A stretch of DNA of 64,000 nucleotides from Zavarzinia marina. GTDB taxonomy: Bacteria > Pseudomonadota > Alphaproteobacteria > Zavarziniales > Zavarziniaceae. Every line of letters starts with the position of its first letter. Positions within the stretch are counted from its first letter, which is position 1. The notes below the pieces were generated by a model. That model saw only the letters and a program-made list of their open reading frames with translations. It searched no databases and had not been told where the DNA came from. The DNA lies in contig NZ_JAKGSB010000005.1 of NCBI RefSeq assembly GCF_021568905.1, positions 62,001 to 126,000 of the forward strand. Reading direction: 5' to 3'. Shown in pieces: positions 23,723 to 32,456 of the stretch. The translations under genes were made by a program, and so were the position numbers.

Positions 23723-25527
23723 CCATGGGCCTGCCCCGCATGTTGACCATCGGTGCGCTGTCTGACGCCTATCGTGCCGGCACGACGACCCCCGTCGCGG
23801 TGATGGAGGCGGTGATCGAGAGGATGGCCGCCTGGCCCGATCCCGCCGTCTGGATCTCGCGCTTCGACGACGACGCGCTCCGCCGGGCCGCGCGCGACCT
23901 GATGGCGGCGGGCGGCCCCGGGCCGGACCGGCCGCTGTGGGGCATTCCCTTCGCGGTGAAGGACAATATCGACGTCGCCGGCCTGGAGACGACGGCGGCC
24001 TGCCCCGCCTTCGCCTATCGCCCGGCCTGCGATTCGACCGTGGTCGCGCGGCTGCGGGCGGCGGGGGCCATTCCCGTCGGCAAGACCAATCTCGACCAGT
24101 TCGCCACCGGGCTGAACGGCACGCGCTCGCCCTATGGCGCGCCGCGTTCCGTGTTCAGCGCCGATCATGTCTCGGGCGGGTCCAGCTCCGGCTCCGCCGT
24201 CGCGGTCGGCGCCGGGATCGTGCCCTTTTCGCTGGGCACCGACACGGCGGGTTCGGGGCGGGTGCCGGCGGCCTTCAACAATCTGGTCGGGGTGAAGCCG
24301 ACCAAGGGCATGTTGTCCACCATGGGCCTGGTGCCGGCCTGCCGCAGTCTCGACTGCATTTCGGTCTTCGCGGCGACGGCGGCCGAAGCGGACATGGTGC
24401 GCGCCATCGCCACCGCCCCCGACGCGGCGGACGCCTATTCCCGGAAGAGCGCCGACGTGACCCTGCCCGCGGCCGGGCTCAAGGTCGGCGTGCCCGTCGG
24501 GGCGGAACGCGAATTTTTCGGCGACACCGCCAATGCCGACCTGTTCGAGGCGGCGATCGAGCGCATGCGCGGCCTGGGATGCACCATCGTCGAGATCGAT
24601 TTCGCCCCCTTCAGGGAGGCGGCGAACCTGCTCTATGCCGGGCCCTGGGTGGCGGAACGCATGGCGGCGGTCGAGAATTTCCACAGGAAGCACGCCGCCG
24701 ACATGGACCCGATCGTGCGCAAGATCGTCGAAAGCGCCGAGGGGGTTTCCGCCGTCGACGCCTTCCGGGGCCAATATGCCCTGGCCGCCTTCCGGCAGAA
24801 GACCCGGGCGGCCTGGGATGCGGCGGATATCCTGCTGCTGCCGACGACGCCGCTGTTCCCGACGGTCGCGGCCATGAAGGCGGACCCGATCGGGCTGAAC
24901 AGCAAACTCGGGCGTTACACCAATTTCGTCAATCTGCTGGACTGCGCCGGGATCGCCGTGCCGGCGGGCTTCCGGCCCGACGGCCTGCCCTTCGGCATCA
25001 CCCTGATCGGGCCCGCCTTCTCGGACGCGGCGCTCGCGGTCTGGGGCGACCGGCTGCACAAGGCGGCGGCCGGTGGCATGGGGCTGGACCGCGATGCCGA
25101 TCTTGCCGCCATGCCGGCACCCGTGGGGCCGATGGTCGAGCGGATTTCGATCGCGGTCGTCGGCGCCCATCTGTCGGGCATGCCGCTGAATCATCAACTG
25201 ACCGACGAGGGCGGCGTCCTCGTCAAGCGCTGCCGGACGGCGGGCGACTATCGGCTCTATGCCCTGCCGGGCACGGTGCCGCCGAAGCCGGGCCTGATCC
25301 ATGCCCCGGGCTTCGACGGCCCGGGGCTGGAGGTCGAGGTCTGGGCCCTGCCGGCGGCGGCCTTCGGGCGCTTCGTCGCCGCCATTCCCGCGCCGCTGGG
25401 CATCGGCAAGATCAGCCTCGAGGACGGTTCCGCCGTGTCCGGCTTCCTGTGCGAGGCCCATGCCGTGCAGGGCGCGCCGGAGATCACGCCATTGGGCGGC
25501 TGGCGCGCCTATTGCGCCAGCGCCTGA
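23719..25527 (+). CDS. atzF: Allophanate hydrolase
   Basis: A 602-residue enzyme that splits allophanate to CO2 and ammonia, the last step of the guanidine/urea carboxylase route. The N-terminal ~450 residues are an amidase-signature domain with Lys81 (FAVKDNID), the Ser-rich GGSSSG loop (153-158) and nucleophile Ser179 (DTAGSGR). The ~130-residue C-terminal domain is the allophanate-hydrolase-specific one (IAVVGAHLSGMPLNHQL onwards). The start ATG at 23719 overlaps the carboxylase stop (ATGA); an ATG at 23725 is also possible. It ends 6 bp before the convergent PepSY gene. Confidence 0.93.
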   Translation: MTMGLPRMLTIGALSDAYRAGTTTPVAVMEAVIERMAAWPDPAVWISRFDDDALRRAARDLMAAGGPGPDRPLWGIPFAVKDNIDVAGLETTAACPAFAYRPACDSTVVARLRAAGAIPVGKTNLDQFATGLNGTRSPYGAPRSVFSADHVSGGSSSGSAVAVGAGIVPFSLGTDTAGSGRVPAAFNNLVGVKPTKGMLSTMGLVPACRSLDCISVFAATAAEADMVRAIATAPDAADAYSRKSADVTLPAAGLKVGVPVGAEREFFGDTANADLFEAAIERMRGLGCTIVEIDFAPFREAANLLYAGPWVAERMAAVENFHRKHAADMDPIVRKIVESAEGVSAVDAFRGQYALAAFRQKTRAAWDAADILLLPTTPLFPTVAAMKADPIGLNSKLGRYTNFVNLLDCAGIAVPAGFRPDGLPFGITLIGPAFSDAALAVWGDRLHKAAAGGMGLDRDADLAAMPAPVGPMVERISIAVVGAHLSGMPLNHQLTDEGGVLVKRCRTAGDYRLYALPGTVPPKPGLIHAPGFDGPGLEVEVWALPAAAFGRFVAAIPAPLGIGKISLEDGSAVSGFLCEAHAVQGAPEITPLGGWRAYCASA

Positions 25528-25533
25528 TCCCGA

Positions 25534-26703
25534 TCAGTTCGAGGCGGCGAGGGCGGCGGCGCGTTTCGCCGCCAGCGCCTTTTCGGCCTTGCGCCTGCGC
25601 AGCCACATCATGATGCCGGTGATCGCGAAGAGGAGGGGCAGCAGCCCGCCGACGAAGATCACCGCCTGCCAGAGGGGTCCCGTGTTGTTGCCGTCGTGGA
25701 TCCAGCGGATCCAGCGCCGCACCATGTCGCCCGAGGCGGCCGGCGGGGGCGGCGGCTGGAGCCTGGCGACGCCCGTCGCGTCGGCGACGGTGACCGACGG
25801 CGTCTCGACCCCGGTCAGATTGATGCGCCATTCGGGCGCCTGGCGGCTGGGCGGCATCAGCAGGACCGCCCGCGCGCCGGGCGCCGCTTCCGCCAGACCC
25901 GCCGCCAGCGCCTGATCCGGCGTCAGCGCCGTTTCCGCCAGCATCTCGACCGCGCCGCGCGGCCGCCCGCCGGGCCCGCGCGGCCCGCCTTCCGGCATTT
26001 CGACGAAGGCGCCGAGCACGGCGCGCGACGTCTGCGGGAAGGACAGATACATGCCGGTCAGCGACAGCACCGCCAGGGGAATGGCGATCCAGATGCCGAA
26101 CATGTGGTGCAGATTGGCGGTCGGCCGCATGTTCCTGCGCCAGCCCAATGCCCGCACCAGCGACAGGCGCCGGGGCCACCACAGATAGATCCCCGAGAGC
26201 GAGAGCACCAGCATCGCCACGCCGACCCAGCCGACGATCTGCCGGCCGGAGAATTGCGGCACCAGGAGATTGCCGTGCAGGTCGTGCATCAGGCGCATGA
26301 AGGCATTGGCGCTCGGCCCCTCGTCCAGAACCGCGCCGGTCGGCGGATCGAACCAGACCGAGACGGTGGCGCGGGGACTGGCGGCATCCGCCGGCCGCAG
26401 CACGACTTCGACCGGATCGCCCGCTTCCGCCGGCAGGGCCACGCGCGACAGCACGGCACCTTCGCCGGCGCGCACCGTCGCCGTCGCGATCAGATCCGCC
26501 AGGGGAATCCCGAGGGCGTCGCCCGTGGTCGCGTGACGCTGGGGCGCCAGCACTTCCTCGATCCCGTCGTGCCAGACGAGGAGGCTGCCCGAAATGCCGA
26601 CCGGCACCGCCAGCAGGCAGAAGCCGATCCCCAACCACAGGTGAATATCGCGCCAGAGAGTCCGCAGGCGGCGGGATGAAGTGCTCCGGGATGAGGTGCT
26701 CAT
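25534..26703 (-). CDS. PepSY-domain TM-helix (PiuB-like) membrane protein
   Basis: A 389-residue protein of the PepSY-associated TM family. A first span about 20-40 follows WRDIHLWLGIGFCL; there is a large periplasmic part, mid-protein spans (VGWVGVAMLVLSLSGIYLWW and the NLHHMFGIWIAIPLAVLSL segment) and a final span near 345-370 (GGLLPLLFAITGIMMW). These proteins neighbour TonB-dependent siderophore receptors and are linked to iron-siderophore processing or ferric reduction at the inner membrane. Here it is divergent from such a receptor, with Fur-like sequence between them. Start at the ATG at 26703; the upstream in-frame reading is not needed. Confidence 0.87.
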   Translation of the reverse strand: MSTSSRSTSSRRLRTLWRDIHLWLGIGFCLLAVPVGISGSLLVWHDGIEEVLAPQRHATTGDALGIPLADLIATATVRAGEGAVLSRVALPAEAGDPVEVVLRPADAASPRATVSVWFDPPTGAVLDEGPSANAFMRLMHDLHGNLLVPQFSGRQIVGWVGVAMLVLSLSGIYLWWPRRLSLVRALGWRRNMRPTANLHHMFGIWIAIPLAVLSLTGMYLSFPQTSRAVLGAFVEMPEGGPRGPGGRPRGAVEMLAETALTPDQALAAGLAEAAPGARAVLLMPPSRQAPEWRINLTGVETPSVTVADATGVARLQPPPPPAASGDMVRRWIRWIHDGNNTGPLWQAVIFVGGLLPLLFAITGIMMWLRRRKAEKALAAKRAAALAASN

Positions 26704-26904
26704 GGGGGTTGGTCCATGTCGAGGGAGGGAGCCGCCCGGACCGGCGCAGGGCCGGCCGGTAGGCACCGATCAGGTTACGGTATCGTGGCGTTTCCGCCAC
26801 ACGGACCAGGAAACGCGAAGCTCCGGCCGACCGTGTAACGGTGTGCGGCGCGGTTTCCTTCGTCTCCGACGCCTTCGATCAGAAAATGTGCTCAATGTTG
26901 CAAT

Positions 26905-26919
26905 TGCGAGTCATTCCTA
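26905..26919 (+). promoter_or_regulatory. Weak Fur-box-like site upstream of the TonB-dependent receptor
   Basis: TGCGAGT-C-ATTCCTA fits the 7-1-7 Fur pattern only partly, but shares ATTG-x3-TCATTC-type bases with the better site at 30115-30129 ahead of exbB, and lies in the divergent PepSY/receptor intergenic region (269 bp, otherwise featureless). Iron control is likely from gene content; this exact site is tentative. Confidence 0.35.
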
Positions 26920-26972
26920 ATGTAAATAAGAACGCTTCGCAACAATTGGGTTCGCTTATTGAGGGTTGGGCG

Positions 26973-29255
26973 ATGAAGAATGAAAAGATCCTGCGCCAGG
27001 CGTCGCGGGCCGCGATCCTGGCGGTCATGGCCTCGGCGCCCTTGGCCGTTGGCACGGCCTGCGCCGAGGACACCGCGAATGCGGCCACGACGACCGCCAC
27101 AAGCGGCCAGACGGGTGGCAGCACGGCCCTTCCGACCGTAACCGTGACCGGCACGGCATCGTCGAACACCATGCAGGCGCCGAGCGGTTTCGGCCGCCTG
27201 CCCCAGGCGGTGGAGGATACGCCGCAGACCATCAAGGTGATCGACCAGAAGACAATTCAGCAGCAGGGCATCACCAGCCTGGATCAGGCGCTGAAGATGG
27301 TGCCCGGCATCACCAACGACGTCGGCGAGGGCGGCGGCGGCATGAACGGCGACCAGTTCCGCATCCGCGGCTTCAACGCCAAGAACGACATCTATTCGGA
27401 CGGCCTGAAGGATTTCGGCGTCTATGTCCGCGACACGTTCAACACCGAGAGCGTCGAGGTGCTGATCGGTTCATCGGGCGCGACCACCGGACGCGGCGCC
27501 GAGAGCGGCGCGATCAACACCACGTCGAAAACCCCGGTGGCGAATGATTTCATCACGCTCGGCGGCAGCATCGGCTCGGCGCCCTCGGCACGCGGCACGA
27601 TCGACATGAACCGCATGATCGACGAGACCACGGCGATCCGCCTGAACCTGCTCTATACCGAGTGGGACGTCGCCGGCCGCGACGTGCCGAAACAGAGCCG
27701 CTTCGGCTTCGCCCCCTCGATCGCCTTCGGCCTCGGCACCGATACCACCCTGACCGTCGCCTATCTGCACCAGCAGGATCACCGCGTCGCCGACTATGGC
27801 ATCCCGACGCTGGCGACGGGCGTCGACTTCTCGACCAACCCGGGCACGGTTTCCGGCACCAGCGGTCCGGCGCCGGTCGACCGAGAGAATTGGTATGGTT
27901 CCGACATCGATCGAGACGATACCACGGCCGATATCGTGACCATTCGCCTCAGCCATCAGGTGAACGATTGGCTGACGATCACGAACGACACCCGTTACGG
28001 CCACTACACGCGCGATTTCCTGACGACGGTGCCGTCGTGTTCCGGCGGCGGCGGTCGCGGCGATCCGAATGTCTATCCGGGATCCTGCCTGTGGAACCTG
28101 TACGACAACGACCCGACGACGACCCCCATCATGTCGTTCGGCGGCGGCAATCCGTTCTACCAATCGGAGAATTGGGGCGTGCAGAACGTCACAACGGCGA
28201 TCGCCGATTTCACGGTCGGCGGATTCAAGAATCAGTTCGTCGGCGGCATCGACCTGACCTACGAGGAATCCGAACGCACGAATTATGGCGGCCAGATCCG
28301 GCCCGGAGATGTCTCGCTGCTCGATCCCTATGACTATGTCGTCGACATGTCGGGTGTGACCGTGAACCGCGAAGTTTCCGGTGAGACGCGGAACTATGCA
28401 CTCACCGCCAGCGACCAGTTCTGGTTCACGGAGCAATTCTCGCTGCTGGCCGGTGTCCGCTGGGACTATTTCGAAGCGACGGTGGATGATACGAACCAGG
28501 CGCGGCGCGCCGAGACGGACCTGAATTTCTTCAGTCCCAAAGCGTCTCTGATCTGGCAGCCGACCGACAGCCAGACTTATTACGTCACGTGGGCCCAGGC
28601 AAAGACGCCGCCGACCGCGAGCAACATCGCGAACGAGGTGACGCCTGGCAACGTAGACCGCGAGGATGCCGATCCAACCGAGACGGAGACGATCGAAATC
28701 GGTGCCAAGGTCGGCCTTTTCGGTGACCGCCTGGGCCTCGGAGTGGCGCTGTTCCAGACCGAACGCCAGAACGTCCGACAAGAGGACGACACGGGTGTGG
28801 AAGTCGTCCTTGCCGATGCCATCAAGAACCAGGGCATAGAGCTTTCGGTGACCGGCAAGATCACCGAGCGGTGGGACATGCAACTGGCGTACACCTATAT
28901 CGACTCCGAAGTGGACGACAGTGGCACGGCGGCCAACACCGGTCAGTCGGTGGCCGCCGTTCCGGAACACGCGGCCAGCCTTTGGACGAGCTACCGTCCG
29001 ATCGACCCGCTGAATCTGGGCCTCGGCTTCACTTACAAGGATGGGATGACCCTGAACGGCGACGGCAGCAACAGTGTCCCGCACTATCTGTCGGTCGACG
29101 CGATGATCTCCTATCAGCTCACGGAAGGCGCCTCGGTCCAGATCAACGGCTACAACTTGCTGGACCGGGACGACAATTACGCCCAGGTGCGCAGCGGCCG
29201 CGTGGTGCCGGACGTCTCGCGGAGCGTCGTGTTCTCGACCAACGTGACCTTCTGA
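26973..29255 (+). CDS. TonB-dependent siderophore receptor
   Basis: A 760-residue outer-membrane receptor. A signal peptide (about 1-33, ending GTACAED) is followed by a TonB-box-like TVTVTGTA stretch near residues 48-57. A plug domain (about 75-180) with PQTIKVIDQKTI and FRIRGFNAKNDIYSDGLKDFG is typical of the siderophore (FhuA/FpvA-like) group, then a 22-strand barrel ends in terminal Phe (VVFSTNVTF). It probably takes up a ferric-siderophore whose identity cannot be read here. The start is the ATG at 26973 with GAGGG upstream. It heads an iron cluster with a PiuC-type hydroxylase and ExbB-ExbD-TonB; the gap to the hydroxylase holds a long hairpin. Confidence 0.93.
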   Translation: MKNEKILRQASRAAILAVMASAPLAVGTACAEDTANAATTTATSGQTGGSTALPTVTVTGTASSNTMQAPSGFGRLPQAVEDTPQTIKVIDQKTIQQQGITSLDQALKMVPGITNDVGEGGGGMNGDQFRIRGFNAKNDIYSDGLKDFGVYVRDTFNTESVEVLIGSSGATTGRGAESGAINTTSKTPVANDFITLGGSIGSAPSARGTIDMNRMIDETTAIRLNLLYTEWDVAGRDVPKQSRFGFAPSIAFGLGTDTTLTVAYLHQQDHRVADYGIPTLATGVDFSTNPGTVSGTSGPAPVDRENWYGSDIDRDDTTADIVTIRLSHQVNDWLTITNDTRYGHYTRDFLTTVPSCSGGGGRGDPNVYPGSCLWNLYDNDPTTTPIMSFGGGNPFYQSENWGVQNVTTAIADFTVGGFKNQFVGGIDLTYEESERTNYGGQIRPGDVSLLDPYDYVVDMSGVTVNREVSGETRNYALTASDQFWFTEQFSLLAGVRWDYFEATVDDTNQARRAETDLNFFSPKASLIWQPTDSQTYYVTWAQAKTPPTASNIANEVTPGNVDREDADPTETETIEIGAKVGLFGDRLGLGVALFQTERQNVRQEDDTGVEVVLADAIKNQGIELSVTGKITERWDMQLAYTYIDSEVDDSGTAANTGQSVAAVPEHAASLWTSYRPIDPLNLGLGFTYKDGMTLNGDGSNSVPHYLSVDAMISYQLTEGASVQINGYNLLDRDDNYAQVRSGRVVPDVSRSVVFSTNVTF

Positions 29256-29319
29256 TCGCACCCTCGTGACGTCGCTCCCGCCTGCGCCGGGATGACGCCA
29301 TTGGTCGAGTGTCACTATG

Positions 29320-29353
29320 ATCCGGGGGCGGGCACCGGAGCCCGCCCCCGGAT
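29320..29353 (+). terminator. Strong hairpin between receptor and hydroxylase genes
   Basis: A perfect 14-bp stem ATCCGGGGGCGGGC / GCCCGCCCCCGGAT with a 6-nt loop, followed only by GTTTCG. It lies 65 bp after the receptor stop and just before the hydroxylase. It may partially terminate or stabilise the receptor mRNA. Confidence 0.55.
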
Positions 29354-29371
29354 GTTTCGCGAGTGGATGTC

Positions 29372-30055
29372 ATGCTGATCGTCATTCCCGATCTCCTGCC
29401 GGCCGAGACGGTCGTCCAGATGCGGGCCGCGCTGGAGCGGGCGGCCTGGGTCGACGGCAAGGTGACGGCGGGTCAGCAGTCGGCCAAGGCCAAGCACAAT
29501 CTGCAGATCCCGGAAGGATCGGAGGTGGCGCAGGCGCTGGGCGATCAGGTCCTGAAGGCGCTGGGGCGGAACCCGGAATTCCTCAGCGCCGCGCAGCCGT
29601 TGCGGATCTATCCGCCGCTGTTCAACCGCTATGACACGGGCATGCGCTTCGATGCCCATGTCGACAATGCGATCCGCATGGTCACGGGCCATGGCATGCG
29701 CATAAGGACCGACGTTTCGGCCACCCTGTTCCTGTCCGATCCCGACAGCTACGACGGCGGCGAACTGGTGATCGAGGATACTTATGGCAGCCAGGCGGTG
29801 AAACTGCCGGCGGGCCATATGGTGGTCTATCCCGCCACCAGCCTGCACCGGGTGACGCCGGTGACGCGCGGCAGCCGCTGGGCCTCCTTCTTCTGGATCC
29901 AGTCCCTGGTGCGCGACGACGGCCAGCGCCGCCTGCTCTACGAGATGGATGTGGCGATCCGTCGTCTGCGCGCGGAACTGGACGACGAGCATCCCTCGAT
30001 CCGCAGCCTGGTCTCGACCTATCACAACCTGCTGCGGCGCTGGGCCGAGATGTGA
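29372..30055 (+). CDS. PKHD-type Fe(II)-dependent hydroxylase (PiuC/YbiX-like)
   Basis: A 227-residue Fe(II)/2-oxoglutarate oxygenase of the PKHD (PiuC) family. The metal ligands His96 and Asp98 (DAHVDNA) and His159 (SLHRVTPV) and the 2-oxoglutarate Arg169 (GSRWASFFW) are all present, and the length matches the family. PiuC genes are iron-repressed and sit beside siderophore receptors; their substrate is not established. The ATG at 29372 is preferred over a GTG at 29363. Confidence 0.92.
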   Translation: MLIVIPDLLPAETVVQMRAALERAAWVDGKVTAGQQSAKAKHNLQIPEGSEVAQALGDQVLKALGRNPEFLSAAQPLRIYPPLFNRYDTGMRFDAHVDNAIRMVTGHGMRIRTDVSATLFLSDPDSYDGGELVIEDTYGSQAVKLPAGHMVVYPATSLHRVTPVTRGSRWASFFWIQSLVRDDGQRRLLYEMDVAIRRLRAELDDEHPSIRSLVSTYHNLLRRWAEM

Positions 30056-30114
30056 TCGCCGGGGGGTGATTTCGCGATTGCGAAGCGTGGCCGGCATCGC
30101 TATAGGACTGTGAT

Positions 30115-30129
30115 TGAAACTCATTCTCA
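30115..30129 (+). promoter_or_regulatory. Fur box candidate ahead of exbB
   Basis: TGAAACT-C-ATTCTCA matches the 7-1-7 Fur consensus TGATAAT-N-ATTATCA at 11 of 14 defined positions. It lies 46 bp upstream of the exbB start, in the 120-bp gap after the hydroxylase gene, where a promoter is expected. Confidence 0.6.
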
Positions 30130-30175
30130 TGTATCGCGCGGCAGACATTGCAAAGCCGCGCCCGGAGTTCGACTG

Positions 30176-31036
30176 ATGGAACCGACAACCGATCCGGCCG
30201 TCCCGACGGCGAGCGAACTGCCGATCGATCCCGGCGCCCTGAATGCCAACACCTTGGATGCCAACACCCTGGATGCCAACGCGCTGCCGGACGGTACCGC
30301 CCTCGATCCCTCGGCGGTCCTCGATCCGTCAGCGACGGGCGGCATCGGCGACGCCCTGACGACGCAGGCCCATGAGATCACCGTCTCCGGCCTGTTCCTG
30401 CAGGCGGATCCGATCGTCAAGGCGGTGATGATCCTGCTGATCCTCGCTTCCGTCGTCACCTGGGCGGTGGCGATCGAGAAGAGCCTGCGCCTGCGCCGCC
30501 TGCGCCGCGAGACCGCCGCCTTCGAGGCCGGCGTCGCGGCGCGCAAGGGCGCGGCGATCGCCGGCGAACTGCAGGGCATGCCGCGCGCGGCGGTCGATGC
30601 CGGCCTCGTCGAATGGCGCGAACTCGAGGCGGAAGACGCGGGCGAACGCCGCATGCGCGCGGAACAGGCCATGCGCCTGTCCGTGACCGAGAATCTGCGC
30701 GAGGTCGAGAAGGGCCTGCCGTTCCTGGCCACCGTCGGCTCGGCCGCGCCCTTCATCGGGCTGTTCGGCACCGTCTGGGGCATCCTGAACAGTTTCACCG
30801 CCATCGCCAACAGTCAGGACACCAGCCTGGCGGTGGTCGCGCCCGGTATCGCCGAGGCGCTGTTCGCCACCGCCATCGGCCTCGTCGCGGCAATTCCGGC
30901 GGTGATGTGGTACAACGCCTTCGCGACCCAATTGGGCCGGCTGGGCGCCCGGCTTTCGACCGCCATCGCCCGCCTCGCCAATCAATTGGGGCGGAAGCGG
31001 GTGGCAGCGGGCGATCTGCGCCGCGCGGCCGAGTAA
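30176..31036 (+). CDS. exbB: ExbB: TonB-system proton-channel protein
   Basis: A 286-residue MotA/TolQ/ExbB-family protein with three membrane spans (about 78-100, 180-202 and 225-247). The GLPFLATVGSAAPFIGLFGTV segment is the family signature. It works with ExbD to harness the proton gradient for TonB. A long N-terminal extension before the first span contains a 5-residue repeat ([ND]ANTL, three copies, 15-bp DNA repeat at 30242-30286) and a second LDPSA repeat; extended N-termini are known among ExbB proteins of some Proteobacteria. Start at the ATG at 30176 with GGAG upstream. exbD begins 12 bp downstream. Confidence 0.93.
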   Translation: MEPTTDPAVPTASELPIDPGALNANTLDANTLDANALPDGTALDPSAVLDPSATGGIGDALTTQAHEITVSGLFLQADPIVKAVMILLILASVVTWAVAIEKSLRLRRLRRETAAFEAGVAARKGAAIAGELQGMPRAAVDAGLVEWRELEAEDAGERRMRAEQAMRLSVTENLREVEKGLPFLATVGSAAPFIGLFGTVWGILNSFTAIANSQDTSLAVVAPGIAEALFATAIGLVAAIPAVMWYNAFATQLGRLGARLSTAIARLANQLGRKRVAAGDLRRAAE

Positions 31037-31048
31037 AAGGCGAGACCC

Positions 31049-31492
<444 letters not shown>

Positions 31493-31501
31493 CGATCCGC
31501 C

Positions 31502-32347
31502 ATGAACCGTTCGCGTCCGACCGCCCTCGGGGTTTCAGCGCTCGTCCATGTGGCGGCGATCGCCGGCCTCGTCCTCTTCGTCGACGGCCGCACCGGCGCC
31601 GAATTCAAGGCACCGCCGACCATCGAACTGATGCTGCCGCCCATGGCCGCCGCCGCCGCCAGCGCCGTTCAGCCCCAGCAGGCGGAGGAAATCGAGGCCG
31701 AGGACGCCATCGACGCCGAGGACGTGCCGGAAGTGGTCGAGGCGGTGGAGCCGGACCCCGTGCCGGTGCCGGTGATGGAGGATGCGGTCGAGGCCGTCGA
31801 AGCCCCCGTCGTCGTCGCCAAGGCCGAGGAACCGGAAAAACCGAAGCCGGAAGAAAAGCCGAAGCCGAAACCCGAAAAACCGAAGCCCCGGGTCGAGAAA
31901 CCGAAGAAGCCGAAGCCGAAACCGCGCCAGGAAACGTCCCAAGAGGAGACCGTGCCCGCGCCGGCGGCGACGACGCCGGTCACCTCCGACGCGCCGCCGA
32001 AGACCGTCGCCTCCGCCGCTTCGGCGGGCGCGGCTTCCGTCGCCGGCGGCGGCCGGCCGGGCGCGAAGGCGGATTACTCCGCGCAGCTCCAGGCCTGGAT
32101 CGAGCGGCACAAGCATTACCCGGACCGCCTGCGCAGCCGGAACATCACCGGCATGCCGTCCGTCACCTTCGTCATCGACCGCGAAGGCAACCTCGTGGAC
32201 TGCTGGGTCGAGACGACCAGCGGCCGCGAAGCCCTGGACAAGGCCGCCATGCGCACGATCCGCCGCGCGGACCCGTTCCCGCCACCGCCGCCCGAAGTCG
32301 CGGCCCTGCAATTCACCGTGTCGATCAACTTCCAGATCAACAAGTGA
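31502..32347 (+). CDS. tonB: TonB energy transducer
   Basis: A 281-residue protein with an N-terminal membrane anchor (about 10-27, LGVSALVHVAAIAGLVLF with the family SALxHxxxI-type His), a long Pro/Glu/Lys-rich periplasmic spacer (about 60-185, with EKPKPEEKPKPKPEKPKP repeats) and a C-terminal TonB domain (about 195-281; YPDRLRSRNITGMPSVTFVID and the closing VSINFQI strand). It passes energy from ExbB-ExbD to outer-membrane receptors such as that at 26973-29255. It ends the iron operon. Confidence 0.93.
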   Translation: MNRSRPTALGVSALVHVAAIAGLVLFVDGRTGAEFKAPPTIELMLPPMAAAAASAVQPQQAEEIEAEDAIDAEDVPEVVEAVEPDPVPVPVMEDAVEAVEAPVVVAKAEEPEKPKPEEKPKPKPEKPKPRVEKPKKPKPKPRQETSQEETVPAPAATTPVTSDAPPKTVASAASAGAASVAGGGRPGAKADYSAQLQAWIERHKHYPDRLRSRNITGMPSVTFVIDREGNLVDCWVETTSGREALDKAAMRTIRRADPFPPPPPEVAALQFTVSINFQINK

Positions 32348-32456
32348 GCCGGCGCCGATAAAAAAGCGAATCCGATCGCTGCCAGCGAAGGAAAGCGGCG
32401 CCTATCGCGTTCATATCCGACGTAATCTCTGATCCATCGAATCGCGTCGGAGTCCG

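Noticed and set aside
30242-30286. The 15-bp tandem repeat in exbB as a frameshift or phase-variation switch
   Set aside because: The unit length is a multiple of three, so copy-number change would keep the frame; it only lengthens the N-terminal extension.
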